Under the pieces are notes generated by a model. It ran no database searches, had not been told where the DNA came from, and worked only from the letters and a program-made list of their open reading frames with translations. From Candidatus Aalborgicola defluviihabitans (GTDB lineage Bacteria; Pseudomonadota; Gammaproteobacteria; Burkholderiales; Burkholderiaceae_C), in the NCBI GenBank assembly GCA_016705575.1, contig JADIXX010000008.1, positions 824,541-888,540 on the forward strand: DNA of 64,000 nt, in the 5' to 3' direction. Below, piece after piece: positions 27,690-38,345 of this stretch. The first letter of the stretch is position 1; each line of letters opens with the position of its first letter. The translations under genes and the position numbers were made by a program.

Positions 27690-27735
27690 CGGCGTATTCC
27701 ACTGGAATGCTTCTTTGGCCGCAGTTTCAAAGTCG

Positions 27736-28647
27736 CTAGCTCCACGAATCCATCAGCGCGCCGCCCTGCTCAATCAAAAACTCCTTGAAGGCACGCGCAG
27801 CCGGGGAGAGCTTTTTGTGGCGCATGTGGGTCACATACCAATGCCCCATGGATGGCAACCCTGCAATATCGACCAGCGCAATGTGGCCGCTGGCCAACTC
27901 ATGGCGCACGGTGCGCAGGCTCAGAAAGCTCAGGCCCATGCCGGCCATCACGGCCTGCTTGATGGTTTCGTTGCTGGGCATTTCCATCACTACGTTCAAG
28001 GGTGTTTGGTGCTCGGCAAATAGGCGTTCCATCGCCGCGCGCGTGCCTGAGCCTTCTTCGCGCACAACAAACCGGTGTTCCCCCAGCGCTGAAAATGGCA
28101 ACTGTTTGCGGCGCACCAAAACGTGGTCGGGAGCGGCCACGATAGCCAGCGGGTTGGTGGCAAAGGGGGTGGCTTCGCAGTCCAGGTTGGCCGGCGCGCG
28201 ACCCATGACGACCAGGTCGGCCTCGTTCCGCGCGAGCAGTCCCAGAATGTTTTCACGGTTGTCGATCTTGAGCTGGATGTCAATGCCCTGAAACAGCTTG
28301 CCAAAGTGCACGAGGAGCATGGGAATGAAATATTTGGCGGTGCTGACTACGGCCAGATCAATACGACCTTTTCGCAGACCCACATGCTCGGCCATCAGGG
28401 CTTCGAGGTCTTTGAGCTGGCCCATGGCGGCAATGGCATAGGTCTGAAAAGCCTCGCCAGCGTGGGTCAGCCCGATGTTGCGACCCACTGGTTCGATCAG
28501 GGGTACGCCAAAAGTATCCTCCAACTGGCGGATTTGCATGGACACGGCGGGTTGGGTCACAAACAGCCGCTCGGCCGCTTTGGAGACCGAGCGCTGGCGC
28601 GCCACTTCCAGAAAGGTCTGGATTTGCTTCAGGGTATATGGGCGCAT
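27736..28647 (-). CDS. cbbR: CbbR, LysR-type regulator of Calvin cycle genes
   Basis: A 303-residue LysR regulator. The start at ATG 28647 (MRPYTLKQIQTFLEVARQRS) has GGAG ten bases upstream. The HTH is SVSKAAERLFVTQPAVSMQIRQLE (residues about 18-42); the effector domain includes GSGTRAAMERLF and GMGLSFLSLRTV. Its location between cbbM and the cbbY-fba operon, and a divergent start relative to that operon, identify it as CbbR. CbbR proteins respond to Calvin cycle metabolites such as RuBP or NADPH. Confidence 0.92.
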   Translation of the reverse strand: MRPYTLKQIQTFLEVARQRSVSKAAERLFVTQPAVSMQIRQLEDTFGVPLIEPVGRNIGLTHAGEAFQTYAIAAMGQLKDLEALMAEHVGLRKGRIDLAVVSTAKYFIPMLLVHFGKLFQGIDIQLKIDNRENILGLLARNEADLVVMGRAPANLDCEATPFATNPLAIVAAPDHVLVRRKQLPFSALGEHRFVVREEGSGTRAAMERLFAEHQTPLNVVMEMPSNETIKQAVMAGMGLSFLSLRTVRHELASGHIALVDIAGLPSMGHWYVTHMRHKKLSPAARAFKEFLIEQGGALMDSWS

Positions 28648-28661
28648 CAGAGGTCTCCGTT

Positions 28662-28681
28662 TCATCAGATTAGTCTGATGA
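28662..28681. promoter_or_regulatory. 20-bp palindrome upstream of cbbR
   Basis: TCATCAGA and TCTGATGA are perfectly complementary 8-bp arms around TTAG. It sits 15 bases before the cbbR start, where LysR-type regulators usually bind to repress themselves. Possibly the CbbR autoregulatory operator. Confidence 0.5.
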
Positions 28682-28713
28682 GTTTTCAATAAAACATGAT
28701 TGGAGTTTATGAG

Positions 28714-28726
28714 TTAAGGCTATTAA
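28714..28726 (+). promoter_or_regulatory. Candidate CbbR box upstream of the cbbY operon
   Basis: TTA-AGGCTAT-TAA fits TNA-N7-TNA and lies in the 148-base divergent region between cbbR and cbbY, 70 bases before the cbbY ATG. The cbbM upstream region has a matching box. Short motif; moderate support. Confidence 0.45.
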
Positions 28727-28795
28727 AGTAAATCATTCCTCACTGATATGAAGCCCGTTTATCCCAATTGTCCGTCGTTGTACTGAACAATACCC

Positions 28796-29542
28796 ATGTC
28801 TGCAAGCACCCTTCAAGCCCTGATTTTTGATGTCGATGGCACGCTGGCCGACACCGAGAGTGCACATTTGGCCGCGTTTAACCGCGCCTTCGCCGAGATG
28901 GGCATGGGCTGGGTGTGGGATGAGGCGCTGTACACCGAACTGCTCGACATTTCAGGTGGCAAAGAGCGCATCCTGCATTACTGGAAAACCACCCGGGCCG
29001 ATATGCGCGAAGTCGGTGCCATGGCGTTGAACGATACCGTGAACCAGCTGCACGCGCTCAAGACAGCCGCGTATGAGGCCGCAGTGAATGACGGCGCTGT
29101 GAGTCTGCGCCCGGGTGTGCTCAAGCTGATGGACGAAGCGCTGGCCCAGGGGTTGCAACTGGCCATTGCCACCACGACATCGCCTGTGAACATCGCCGCC
29201 CTGATGCGCCGGGCCATAGGAGCGGACTGGCGCCTGAACTTCACCGCCATTGGCGATGCATCCACCGCGCCCGTCAAAAAGCCGCATCCGCAGGTGTATT
29301 TGCAGATGCTGGCCGCGATCCAACTGAGTCCCACCGATTGCATTGCGCTGGAGGACTCCAGCAACGGGCTGCGCGCCGCTACGGCCGCTGGCCTGGCCAC
29401 CATCATCACACCCACCACCTACACCGCGCACCATGACTTTGGCGCCGCGCTGCGCGTGGTGCCTGATTTGAGCCAGGTCAACCTGGCCCAGTTGCGCAAC
29501 TGGCATGCTGAAAAACAAACCTCCATGAAAGCCAAACCATGA
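28796..29542 (+). CDS. cbbY: CbbY, HAD-superfamily phosphatase
   Basis: A 248-residue HAD hydrolase. Motif I is FDVDGTLADTESAH near residue 10, motif II the TTTSPVN segment, motif III KKPHPQVY, and motif IV EDSSNGLRAA. CbbY family enzymes dephosphorylate xylulose 1,5-bisphosphate, a misfire product that inhibits RuBisCO. It is the first gene of the plus-strand cbb operon and overlaps rpe by four bases (ATGA). Confidence 0.92.
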   Translation: MSASTLQALIFDVDGTLADTESAHLAAFNRAFAEMGMGWVWDEALYTELLDISGGKERILHYWKTTRADMREVGAMALNDTVNQLHALKTAAYEAAVNDGAVSLRPGVLKLMDEALAQGLQLAIATTTSPVNIAALMRRAIGADWRLNFTAIGDASTAPVKKPHPQVYLQMLAAIQLSPTDCIALEDSSNGLRAATAAGLATIITPTTYTAHHDFGAALRVVPDLSQVNLAQLRNWHAEKQTSMKAKP

Positions 29543-30252
29543 CAGACTCCCCCGCGCAAGCGCCTGTTCTCCGCCTGGCCCCCAGCATTTTGTCGGCCGA
29601 CTTTGCCCGCCTGGGCGAAGAGGTTCGCGCCATTCAAACGGCCGGTGCGGACCTGGTGCACTTTGACGTGATGGACAACCACTATGTTCCCAACCTGACC
29701 ATTGGCCCGCTGGTGTGCGAGGCTATTCGACCCCATGTCACCATCCCTATCGATGTGCACCTGATGGTGGAACCGGTGGACGCGCTGATTCCCTTGTTTG
29801 CCAAGGCCGGTGCCAACATCATCACCTTTCACCCCGAGGCCTCCCGGCATGTGGACCGCACGCTGCAGCTGATCAAGGAACACGGGTGCAAGGCCGGCCT
29901 GGTGCTGAACCCGGCAACAACTACCGATTGGCTGGACCACGTGATGGACAAGCTGGACATGATTCTGCTGATGAGCGTGAACCCGGGCTTTGGCGGGCAA
30001 AAGTTCATTCCTTCCACACTGGGCAAACTGCGCGCGGTGCGCCAGCGCATAGCTGCGCACCAGGCCGCCGGCGGCCAGCCAATATGGTTGCAGGTGGATG
30101 GCGGGGTCAAGGTCGACAACATCCACGAGATTGTGCGGGCCGGGGCCGACACCTGCGTGGCCGGTAGCGCCGTGTTTGGCGCCCCCGATGCCGATGGCGG
30201 CTACCGCACGGTCATAAGCGCGCTGCGCCGCGCCGCACACCCTACCGAATAA
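29539..30252 (+). CDS. rpe: Ribulose-phosphate 3-epimerase
   Basis: A 237-residue TIM barrel that interconverts xylulose 5-P and ribulose 5-P in the Calvin and pentose phosphate cycles. Signatures are LAPSILSADFARLGEEV, HFDVMDNHYVPNLTIGP, HLMVEP and VNPGFGGQKFIP, with VDGGVKVDNI near the C-terminus. ATGA overlap with cbbY indicates translational coupling. The cluster copy (cbbE) may be additional to a housekeeping rpe. Confidence 0.95.
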   Translation: MTDSPAQAPVLRLAPSILSADFARLGEEVRAIQTAGADLVHFDVMDNHYVPNLTIGPLVCEAIRPHVTIPIDVHLMVEPVDALIPLFAKAGANIITFHPEASRHVDRTLQLIKEHGCKAGLVLNPATTTDWLDHVMDKLDMILLMSVNPGFGGQKFIPSTLGKLRAVRQRIAAHQAAGGQPIWLQVDGGVKVDNIHEIVRAGADTCVAGSAVFGAPDADGGYRTVISALRRAAHPTE

Positions 30253-30276
30253 TTTCATATCAACCGAGACTGCACC

Positions 30277-31401
30277 ATGCCACTGAGCTACAACAACCAC
30301 CGCCGCACGTTGACCCAGTTCCTGATAGAAGAGCGCCGCCGCTTCCCCAGCGCCAGCGGCGACTTCAACGCCCTGATACTAGACGTCGCCATCGCCTGCA
30401 AGGCCATTGCCCGCGCGGTGGCGTTTGGCGAGCTGGGTGGCGTCATGGGTAACCATGCCGCAGAGGAGGGCGGCTCTGTCAATGTGCAGGGCGAAACCCA
30501 GAAAAAACTGGACGTGTTGTCCAACGATGTTTTCATTCGCCGCACCGAATGGGCGGGCAATCTGGCGGGCATGGCTTCGGAAGAGATGGATGTGCCCTAC
30601 CAGATCCGCGGCCAGTACCCACGGGGCAAATACCTGCTGGTGTTTGACCCGCTGGACGGCTCCAGCAACATTGATGTGAACGTGTCGGTTGGCAGCATTT
30701 TCTCGGTGTTGCGCGCACCGCAGGATCTGGACGACATGCCGCGTGACCAGCAGCGTGACGTGACCGAGGCCGATTTCTTCCAACCTGGCGCAATGCAGGT
30801 GGCCGCAGGTTACGCGCTGTATGGCCCCACCACCATGCTGGTGCTGACGGTGGGCGATGGCGTCAATGGCTTCACGCTGGACCCCACGCTGGGCGAGTTC
30901 ATGCTGACCCACCCGCACATCCAGATTCCCGTTGATACGCACGAGTTCGCCATCAATGCCTCCAACGCCCGTTTTTGGGAGGCTCCTGTCAAGCGCTATG
31001 TGGACGAATGCCTGGCCGGCAAACCGGGCCCGCGCGCCAAAGACTTCAATATGCGCTGGATTGCCAGCATGGTGGCCGAAGCCCACCGCATTCTGATGCG
31101 CGGCGGCATTTTCATGTACCCGCGCGACACCAAAGACCCCAGCAAACCCGGCCGCTTGCGCCTGCTGTACGAAGCCAATCCGGTAGGCATGATCATGGAG
31201 CAGGCCGGTGGCCGCGCCTCCACCGGCGAGGTGCCCATGCTGGGCGTGCAACCCACCAGCCTGCACCAGCGCATTGGCCTGGTGTTTGGCTCCAAAAATG
31301 AGGTGGAGCGCATCGAGCGTTACCACGCCGAGCCAATCAAGCACGAACTGGACAACCCCTTGTTTACCGAGCGCAGCTTGTTTCGCGACGCACGCTTCTG
31401 A
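30277..31401 (+). CDS. fbp: Class 1 fructose-1,6-bisphosphatase
   Basis: A 374-residue Mg-dependent phosphatase; it removes the 1-phosphate of FBP (and of SBP in many autotrophs). The metal site LVFDPLDGSSNIDVNVSVGSIF lies near residue 115, and GGIFMYPRDTKDP and the LLYEANPVGMIMEQAGGRAS segment near residues 270-310. It starts with MPLSYNNHRRTLTQFLIEE. 24 bases after rpe, within the operon. The gene end runs directly into a REP-like palindrome. Confidence 0.95.
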   Translation: MPLSYNNHRRTLTQFLIEERRRFPSASGDFNALILDVAIACKAIARAVAFGELGGVMGNHAAEEGGSVNVQGETQKKLDVLSNDVFIRRTEWAGNLAGMASEEMDVPYQIRGQYPRGKYLLVFDPLDGSSNIDVNVSVGSIFSVLRAPQDLDDMPRDQQRDVTEADFFQPGAMQVAAGYALYGPTTMLVLTVGDGVNGFTLDPTLGEFMLTHPHIQIPVDTHEFAINASNARFWEAPVKRYVDECLAGKPGPRAKDFNMRWIASMVAEAHRILMRGGIFMYPRDTKDPSKPGRLRLLYEANPVGMIMEQAGGRASTGEVPMLGVQPTSLHQRIGLVFGSKNEVERIERYHAEPIKHELDNPLFTERSLFRDARF

Positions 31402-31436
31402 TCAGTTGGGGACAGAGCTAAAAATCTGTCCCGCAA
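31401..31436 (+). repeat. REP-like palindrome, copy 1
   Basis: ATCAGTTGGGGACAGAGCT and ATCTGTCCCGCAA: the arms GGACAGA and TCTGTCC form a 7-bp hairpin. A second copy with about 32 of 36 identical bases lies at 61029-61064 between dsrA and dsrB. Directly after the fbp stop, inside the operon. Confidence 0.65.
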
Positions 31437-31437
31437 T

Positions 31438-31502
31438 GCTATTCGTTTAATAGCAGTTCGTCCAATAAGTACGAGGGCTAGAGGCCATTTTTACCAACAT
31501 AT
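31438..31502 (+). repeat. Dispersed CGAGGGCTAGAG-type repeat, copy D
   Basis: TTTAATAGCAG followed by GTACGAGGGCTAGAGGCCAT, in the 120-base gap between fbp and prk. A well-preserved copy placed directly beside the REP-like palindrome. Confidence 0.7.
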
Positions 31503-31521
31503 TTATAACTTAGGAGCAACC

Positions 31522-32397
31522 ATGTCTGCACGCCATCCCATCATCGCCATCACCGGGTCTTCCGGGGCGGGCACCACGTCGGTGACCCGGACCTTCGAAA
31601 ACATCTTTCGCCGCGAAGGTGTCAACGCTGCCGTGATCGAGGGTGACAGCTTTCACCGCCATGACCGTGCCGAGATGAAGCTGCGCCTGGCCGAAGCCGA
31701 AAAAGCCGGCAACAAAAACTTCAGCCACTTCGGGCCGGAAAACAATCTATTTCCCGAACTTGAAGCCCTGTTTCGGGACTACGCCACCACCGGCAGCGGC
31801 AGACGCCGCAAGTATCTGCACGACACCGAAGAGGCCGCGCCCTACAAACAAAGCCCGGGCACCTTTACGCCCTGGGAAGACGTGCCCGCGGGCACCGACC
31901 TGCTGTTTTACGAAGGCTTGCACGGCGCGGTGGTCACACCCGAGGTCAACATCGCCCAGCACCCAGACTTGCTGGTGGGCGTGGTACCGGTCATCAACCT
32001 GGAGTGGATTCAAAAACTCTACCGTGACAAGAAGCAGCGTGGCTACAGCACCGAGGCGGTGACCGACACCATCCTGCGTCGCATGCCCGACTATGTGAAC
32101 TACATCTGCCCGCAGTTCAACCACACGCACGTCAACTTCCAGCGCGTGCCCATGGTGGACACCTCCAACCCCTTCATTGCCAGAGACATTCCCAGCGCCG
32201 ACGAGAGCATGGTGGTGATCCGCTTTGCCAACCCCAAGGGCATCGATTTTCAGTACCTGCGCAGCATGATTGGAGACAGCTTCATGAGCCGCGCCAACAC
32301 CATTGTGGTGCCCGGCGGCAAGATGGAACTGGCCATGCAACTCATCTTCACACCCTTCGTCTGGCGGATGATGGACCGGCAGAAGAAGGCTTCTTGA
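31522..32397 (+). CDS. prk: Phosphoribulokinase
   Basis: A 291-residue class I (bacterial octameric type) PRK making RuBP from Ru5P and ATP. The P-loop GSSGAGTTSVTRTF is near residue 11, VIEGDSFHRHDR holds catalytic Asp and His, and YEGLHGAVVTPEVN matches the conserved Walker B region. With cbbM it is diagnostic of a Calvin cycle. AGGAG lies seven bases upstream of ATG 31522. Its stop is adjacent to the transketolase start. Confidence 0.97.
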   Translation: MSARHPIIAITGSSGAGTTSVTRTFENIFRREGVNAAVIEGDSFHRHDRAEMKLRLAEAEKAGNKNFSHFGPENNLFPELEALFRDYATTGSGRRRKYLHDTEEAAPYKQSPGTFTPWEDVPAGTDLLFYEGLHGAVVTPEVNIAQHPDLLVGVVPVINLEWIQKLYRDKKQRGYSTEAVTDTILRRMPDYVNYICPQFNHTHVNFQRVPMVDTSNPFIARDIPSADESMVVIRFANPKGIDFQYLRSMIGDSFMSRANTIVVPGGKMELAMQLIFTPFVWRMMDRQKKAS

Positions 32398-32399
32398 CC

Positions 32400-34443
<2,044 letters not shown>

Positions 34444-34457
<14 letters not shown>

Positions 34458-35115
34458 TCTGATCATGTTTGACCTGGACGGCACTTTGGTGGATACCGCG
34501 CCCGAGATCTTTGACGCCGTCAACGACACCTTGCGCTACTTTGCCCTACCCGAAGTGACGCTGCAACAGGTTAATGACTGGATTGGCCACGGGACGCGCG
34601 AGCTGCTGATCCAGGCGCTGGCGTTCAGCGGGAAAGTGTCGGACACCTCGGTGCGCGCCAGCGAAAGCCTGGCGCTCAGCGTGAGCCGCTTTGACAAGCA
34701 CTACCTGCAGCGCTGCGGTACCCGCAGCCAGCTCTACCCCCAGGTGCGTGAGACGCTGACCGCCCTGCGCGGGCATGGTGTGAAGCTGGCCGTGGTGACC
34801 AACAAGGAGGACCGCTACACCACCACCGTGTTAAACGTCCACGGCCTCACGCCGCTGCTGGACGCCGTGGTCAGCGGAGACAGCTTCCCCGCCAAAAAGC
34901 CGGACCCAACCGGTGTTCAAAGCTGCCTGTGTCGGTTTGGTGTGGCGCCCGAGCGTGCGCTGTTTGTGGGGGACTCCAGTATCGACGTGGCCACCGCACG
35001 CAACGCGGGGGTGCGCGTCTGGGTACTTCCCTACGGCTACAACATGGGCCAGCCCATAGAGGCCTGCGCACCGGACCGGGTCATTGCAGATTGCTCTGTG
35101 CTACTCAATTCATAG
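34444..35115 (+). CDS. gph: Phosphoglycolate phosphatase (CbbZ)
   Basis: A 223-residue HAD phosphatase that hydrolyses 2-phosphoglycolate from the RuBisCO oxygenase reaction. Motif I MFDLDGTLVDTAPEIFDAVN lies at residue 8, AVVTNKEDRY is motif II, KKPDPTG motif III, and FVGDSSIDVATARNAG motif IV. A cbbZ copy inside the operon makes sense with the oxygen-sensitive form II RuBisCO. It overlaps the end of tkt. Confidence 0.94.
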
Positions 35116-35160
35116 CTGTATACGTAATTTTTGCGAGGGCTAGAGCCCAATTTTTCAAAA
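35106..35160 (+). repeat. Dispersed CGAGGGCTAGAG-type repeat, copy E
   Basis: CATAGCTGTATACGTAATTT followed by TGCGAGGGCTAGAGCCCAAT. It begins within the last gph codons and fills the 61-base gap before fba. Confidence 0.7.
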
Positions 35161-35176
35161 ACTATCTGGAGTTTCC

Positions 35177-36214
35177 ATGGCTTTTGTTTCCCTTCGCCAA
35201 GTGCTGGACCACGCTGCCGAACACGGCTACGGTGTGCCTGCTTTCAACGTCAACAACCTGGAGCAGATCATCGCCATCATGGAAGCGGCGCAGGAGACTG
35301 ATAGCCCGGTCATCCTGCAGGCCTCGGTTGGTGCCCGCAAATACGCTGGGGAAGCCTACCTGCGCCACATGATGCTGGCGGCGGTGGAGTCGCACCCCGA
35401 CATTCCGGTGGTGGTGCACCAGGACCACGGCACCTCGGCGGCGGTGTGCCAGCAGTCCATTCGCTCCGGCTTTACCAGTGTGATGATGGACGGCTCACTG
35501 ATGAGCGACGGCAAGACGCCTGCCAGCTACGCGTACAACGTCGATGTCACACGCCTGGTGTGCCAGATGTCGCACCCGATTGGTGTGTCGGTTGAAGGCG
35601 AGCTGGGCTGTCTGGGCAGCCTGGAAACCGGTGACGCAGGCGAAGAAGATGGCATTGGTGCGGAGGGAAAACTGAGCCACGACCAGATGCTGACCGATCC
35701 GGTACAGGCCAAAGATTTTGTAGAAAAGACCGGTGTGGACGCGCTGGCCATTGCCATCGGCACCAGCCATGGCGCCTACAAGTTCACCCGCAAGCCCACC
35801 GGCGACATCCTGGCCATGGACCGCATCGCGGCCATCCACGCGCAAATCCCCAACACCCACCTGGTGATGCACGGGTCCAGCAGCGTGCCGCAGGAGTGGC
35901 TGGCCATCATTCGCCAGTATGGTGGTGACATCAAGGAGACCTATGGCGTGCCGGTGGAGGAAATTCAGCGCGGTATCCAGAGCGGTGTGCGCAAGATCAA
36001 TATCGACACCGACATTCGTCTGGCCATGACCGGCGCCATGCGCCAGGTGTTCGCCCAGCTGCCCAGCGAGTTCGACCCGCGCAAGGCGCTGGTGGCGGCC
36101 AAGAACGCGGCACGCGGCATTGTGAAAGCGCGTTTTGAGGCCTTCGGTTGTGCGGGGCAGGGCGGCAAGATCAAGCCGGTGCCGCTGGAGATGATGGCGC
36201 GGCGCTACGGCTGA
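35177..36214 (+). CDS. fba: Class II fructose-bisphosphate aldolase, Calvin cycle type
   Basis: A 345-residue zinc aldolase forming FBP (and SBP). VVHQDHGTSAAVCQQSIRSG near residue 80 includes the zinc His and catalytic Asp; TSHGAYKF and MHGSSSVPQEW hold further zinc and phosphate residues; GVRKINIDTD closes the site. This is the CbbA-type (TIGR01521-like) subgroup linked to cbb clusters. CTGGAG ten bases upstream of ATG 35177. Last gene of the cbb operon; cbbG and cbbK are not in the window. Confidence 0.96.
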   Translation: MAFVSLRQVLDHAAEHGYGVPAFNVNNLEQIIAIMEAAQETDSPVILQASVGARKYAGEAYLRHMMLAAVESHPDIPVVVHQDHGTSAAVCQQSIRSGFTSVMMDGSLMSDGKTPASYAYNVDVTRLVCQMSHPIGVSVEGELGCLGSLETGDAGEEDGIGAEGKLSHDQMLTDPVQAKDFVEKTGVDALAIAIGTSHGAYKFTRKPTGDILAMDRIAAIHAQIPNTHLVMHGSSSVPQEWLAIIRQYGGDIKETYGVPVEEIQRGIQSGVRKINIDTDIRLAMTGAMRQVFAQLPSEFDPRKALVAAKNAARGIVKARFEAFGCAGQGGKIKPVPLEMMARRYG

Positions 36215-36228
36215 ATTCGCCGGACACT

Positions 36229-36702
36229 TCAAGCTGAGGGTCCGGCTGGCGACAGCAAGGCAGTACCCAGTCGGCGAAATTGTTCGGCTTTCTTCTCGTC
36301 GATGGAGAGCCGGATCAGTTTGTGGCAGCGGTCCAGCGTCTGCGCCAGGGCCTCGTGCGTGTCCTCGGTGTCGTGAAACCGCTGCACGACCGTGCCGGCA
36401 TGGGTGCCGAGCAGCTCCTTCGCCATTTTCAGCAATGCCATCCTGGGTGAATTGGCATCTGGCAGGGGGGCCGAGTTGGGCACGGTCGCCTGCTCGGCCT
36501 CGACAAAGCCATTTTGCAGCAGCCACTCCAGATGCTCGTCGCACTGTGGAATGAAAGTGCATTTTTTCAACAGATCTGCGCGCCGACTTTTGCCGTCCAC
36601 CAGAATCAGCACAGAGCGCAGCTTCTGTGGAACGGTTCCTGTACGGTGCGCCATCTCTTCCAGCCCCTTGCGGGTCTTGACCAGGATGGTGGCGTCACTC
36701 AT
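36229..36702 (-). CDS. Conserved hypothetical protein
   Basis: A 157-residue soluble protein. The first half reads like a small winged-helix-type domain seen in uncharacterised betaproteobacterial proteins (TRKGLEEMAHRTGTVPQKLRSVLILVDGKSRRADLL), and the second half is helical. I do not know its function. It lies convergently at the end of the cbb operon, 14 bases from the fba stop, and is six bases downstream of a small membrane gene on the same strand. Confidence 0.7.
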   Translation of the reverse strand: MSDATILVKTRKGLEEMAHRTGTVPQKLRSVLILVDGKSRRADLLKKCTFIPQCDEHLEWLLQNGFVEAEQATVPNSAPLPDANSPRMALLKMAKELLGTHAGTVVQRFHDTEDTHEALAQTLDRCHKLIRLSIDEKKAEQFRRLGTALLSPAGPSA

Positions 36703-36708
36703 GATGGA

Positions 36709-37008
36709 TCAGTTGGTCAATTCTTCGATGATGCGATAGATCAGGCGCACTGTTATGAGTACGTAGATCGCTCCAAAAAAGAAGATCAGCGCCACGATCA
36801 GGTTGATGATCTCAGGCGGTAGCAGGGTGAAAAATGGCGTGATGAAGTAGCCCACTGTGAACAACGTCACCAGCACGGTCAACAGCCGCCACTGTTTGCC
36901 CACCACGCCGCCGGGAATCTTGCTGCGAAGCTTGAACACCTGGTACAGGCACACAAGCATGACGGCAATCGCCGCGATGTTGATGGCCACAATCAAATTG
37001 GCTTGCAT
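36709..37008 (-). CDS. Small three-helix membrane protein downstream of sqr
   Basis: A 99-residue protein with three hydrophobic segments (LIVAINIAAIAVMLVCLYQV; LLTVLVTLFTVGYFITPFFTL; IINLIVALIFFFGAIYVLI). It lies 28 bases after sqr on the same strand and probably shares its transcript. No cofactor-binding motif is visible. It could be a membrane partner of Sqr or unrelated. Confidence 0.7.
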   Translation of the reverse strand: MQANLIVAINIAAIAVMLVCLYQVFKLRSKIPGGVVGKQWRLLTVLVTLFTVGYFITPFFTLLPPEIINLIVALIFFFGAIYVLITVRLIYRIIEELTN

Positions 37009-37036
37009 GGTTTTTAACTTGAGTTCGTTGCTCGGA

Positions 37037-38311
37037 TCATCGAATCAAGCGCACGATCCCCAGCGCCTTGAGCACGTACTTCTCGTAGATGGGTTCTGGA
37101 GTGCCGTTCTTCATCTTGCGCATGAAGTACTTCTCAAAGGCAATTTTGGCCAGATGAACCCATTTGCCTTTTTTGAACCAGTTGACATTGCGCGGCGGTA
37201 TTTGCGGAAGGGCCACAAAGGCTGCACCAGTGTCGCCAAAGTCGGCCAGGCAAATGGCGTTCCAGGTGGCCTTGGTGGCGGCGGTGCTGCCATTGAGCTC
37301 GTCGGCAATGTTGTGCACGATGGCCGAAATCATGGTCTCGATCATGTAGCCGGTCTTGGGTGCCCCGGTGGGAACCGGCGTGGCTTCTACCGGCGGGATG
37401 GCCACGCAGACGCCCGCAGAGAAGATGTTCTTGTAGGCTTTGCTGCGCTGGTATTCGTCGATCAGCACAAATCCGCGCGGGTTGCACAGGTTGGGCACGG
37501 CGGCCACAGCGTCCACGCCCTTGAAGGCGGGCAGCATCATGGCCATCTTGAATGGCACTTCGTGCTCCTTGAACACGGCGCCGCTGTCGTCGAGCTGGGT
37601 CACAAACATCTTGCCGGCTTCGACCTTGGTGGTCTTGGCGTTGGTGATCCACTTCATGTCGTGCGCGCGCAGTTCGGACTCCAGCATACCCTTGCTGTCC
37701 CCCACGCCGCCCAGGCCCAGGTGCCCGATGTAGGGTTCGCTGGTCACAAAGGTGATAGGCACTTTGTGGCGAATTTTCCGGCGCCGCAGGTCGGTGTCCA
37801 GGATGAATGCAAACTCGTAGGCCGGGCCGAAGCAGCTGGCGAACGGCATGGCGCCGATGATCACAGGTCCCGGGGCTTTCAGGAATTCCTCATAGTCCTT
37901 AAAGAATTGTTCAGCGTGGTCGACCGTGCAGACCGAATGCGTGTGTCCACCGTGGGGGCCGGAGCCAGGTACTTCATCAAACACCAGCTTGGGACCGGTG
38001 GTGATGACCAGGTAATCGTAGTCCAGGGTTGCGCCATCCTTCAGCGTCAGCCGGTTGGCCGCAGCATCAATCGCCGTCACGGCTTGGGGAATGAAGGCAA
38101 TGGCCTTTTTCTCCAGCAAGGGCGCGATAGGCAGCGTAATGGACTTCCGGTCGCGCCAGCCCACCGCCAACCAGGGGTTGGATGGGGTGAACTGGAAATA
38201 GTCCACCGCGCTGACGACCGTGATGCGGTGTTCGGCGGCAAGCGTTGCCCGCATTTCATACGCGGCTGGCATGCCGCCTATGCCAGCGCCCATGATGACG
38301 ATATGTGCCAT
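37037..38311 (-). CDS. sqr: Sulfide:quinone oxidoreductase-like flavoprotein
   Basis: A 424-residue pyridine-nucleotide-disulfide-type flavoprotein. FAD binding is shown by IVIMGAGIGGMPAAYEM at the N-terminus and the SAGVCVAIPPVEATPVPTG segment near residue 300. Cys in HSVCTVDHAE, FASCFGPAY and the SAGVCV segment are candidates for sulfide chemistry. The basic, amphipathic C-terminus (KIAFEKYFMRKMKNG) is as expected for membrane attachment. Sqr oxidises sulfide to polysulfide and reduces quinone. Flavocytochrome c flavoprotein subunit is the alternative, but no signal peptide or cytochrome gene is present. A truncated copy lies at 21925-22354. Confidence 0.88.
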   Translation of the reverse strand: MAHIVIMGAGIGGMPAAYEMRATLAAEHRITVVSAVDYFQFTPSNPWLAVGWRDRKSITLPIAPLLEKKAIAFIPQAVTAIDAAANRLTLKDGATLDYDYLVITTGPKLVFDEVPGSGPHGGHTHSVCTVDHAEQFFKDYEEFLKAPGPVIIGAMPFASCFGPAYEFAFILDTDLRRRKIRHKVPITFVTSEPYIGHLGLGGVGDSKGMLESELRAHDMKWITNAKTTKVEAGKMFVTQLDDSGAVFKEHEVPFKMAMMLPAFKGVDAVAAVPNLCNPRGFVLIDEYQRSKAYKNIFSAGVCVAIPPVEATPVPTGAPKTGYMIETMISAIVHNIADELNGSTAATKATWNAICLADFGDTGAAFVALPQIPPRNVNWFKKGKWVHLAKIAFEKYFMRKMKNGTPEPIYEKYVLKALGIVRLIR

Positions 38312-38345
38312 ATGCGATTTCCTTTTTTGGGTGAGTACGAAGGGC

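Noticed and set aside
37037..38311. Flavocytochrome c sulfide dehydrogenase flavoprotein (FccB) instead of Sqr
   Set aside because: No signal peptide and no adjacent cytochrome subunit gene; Sqr fits better, though the subtype is open.
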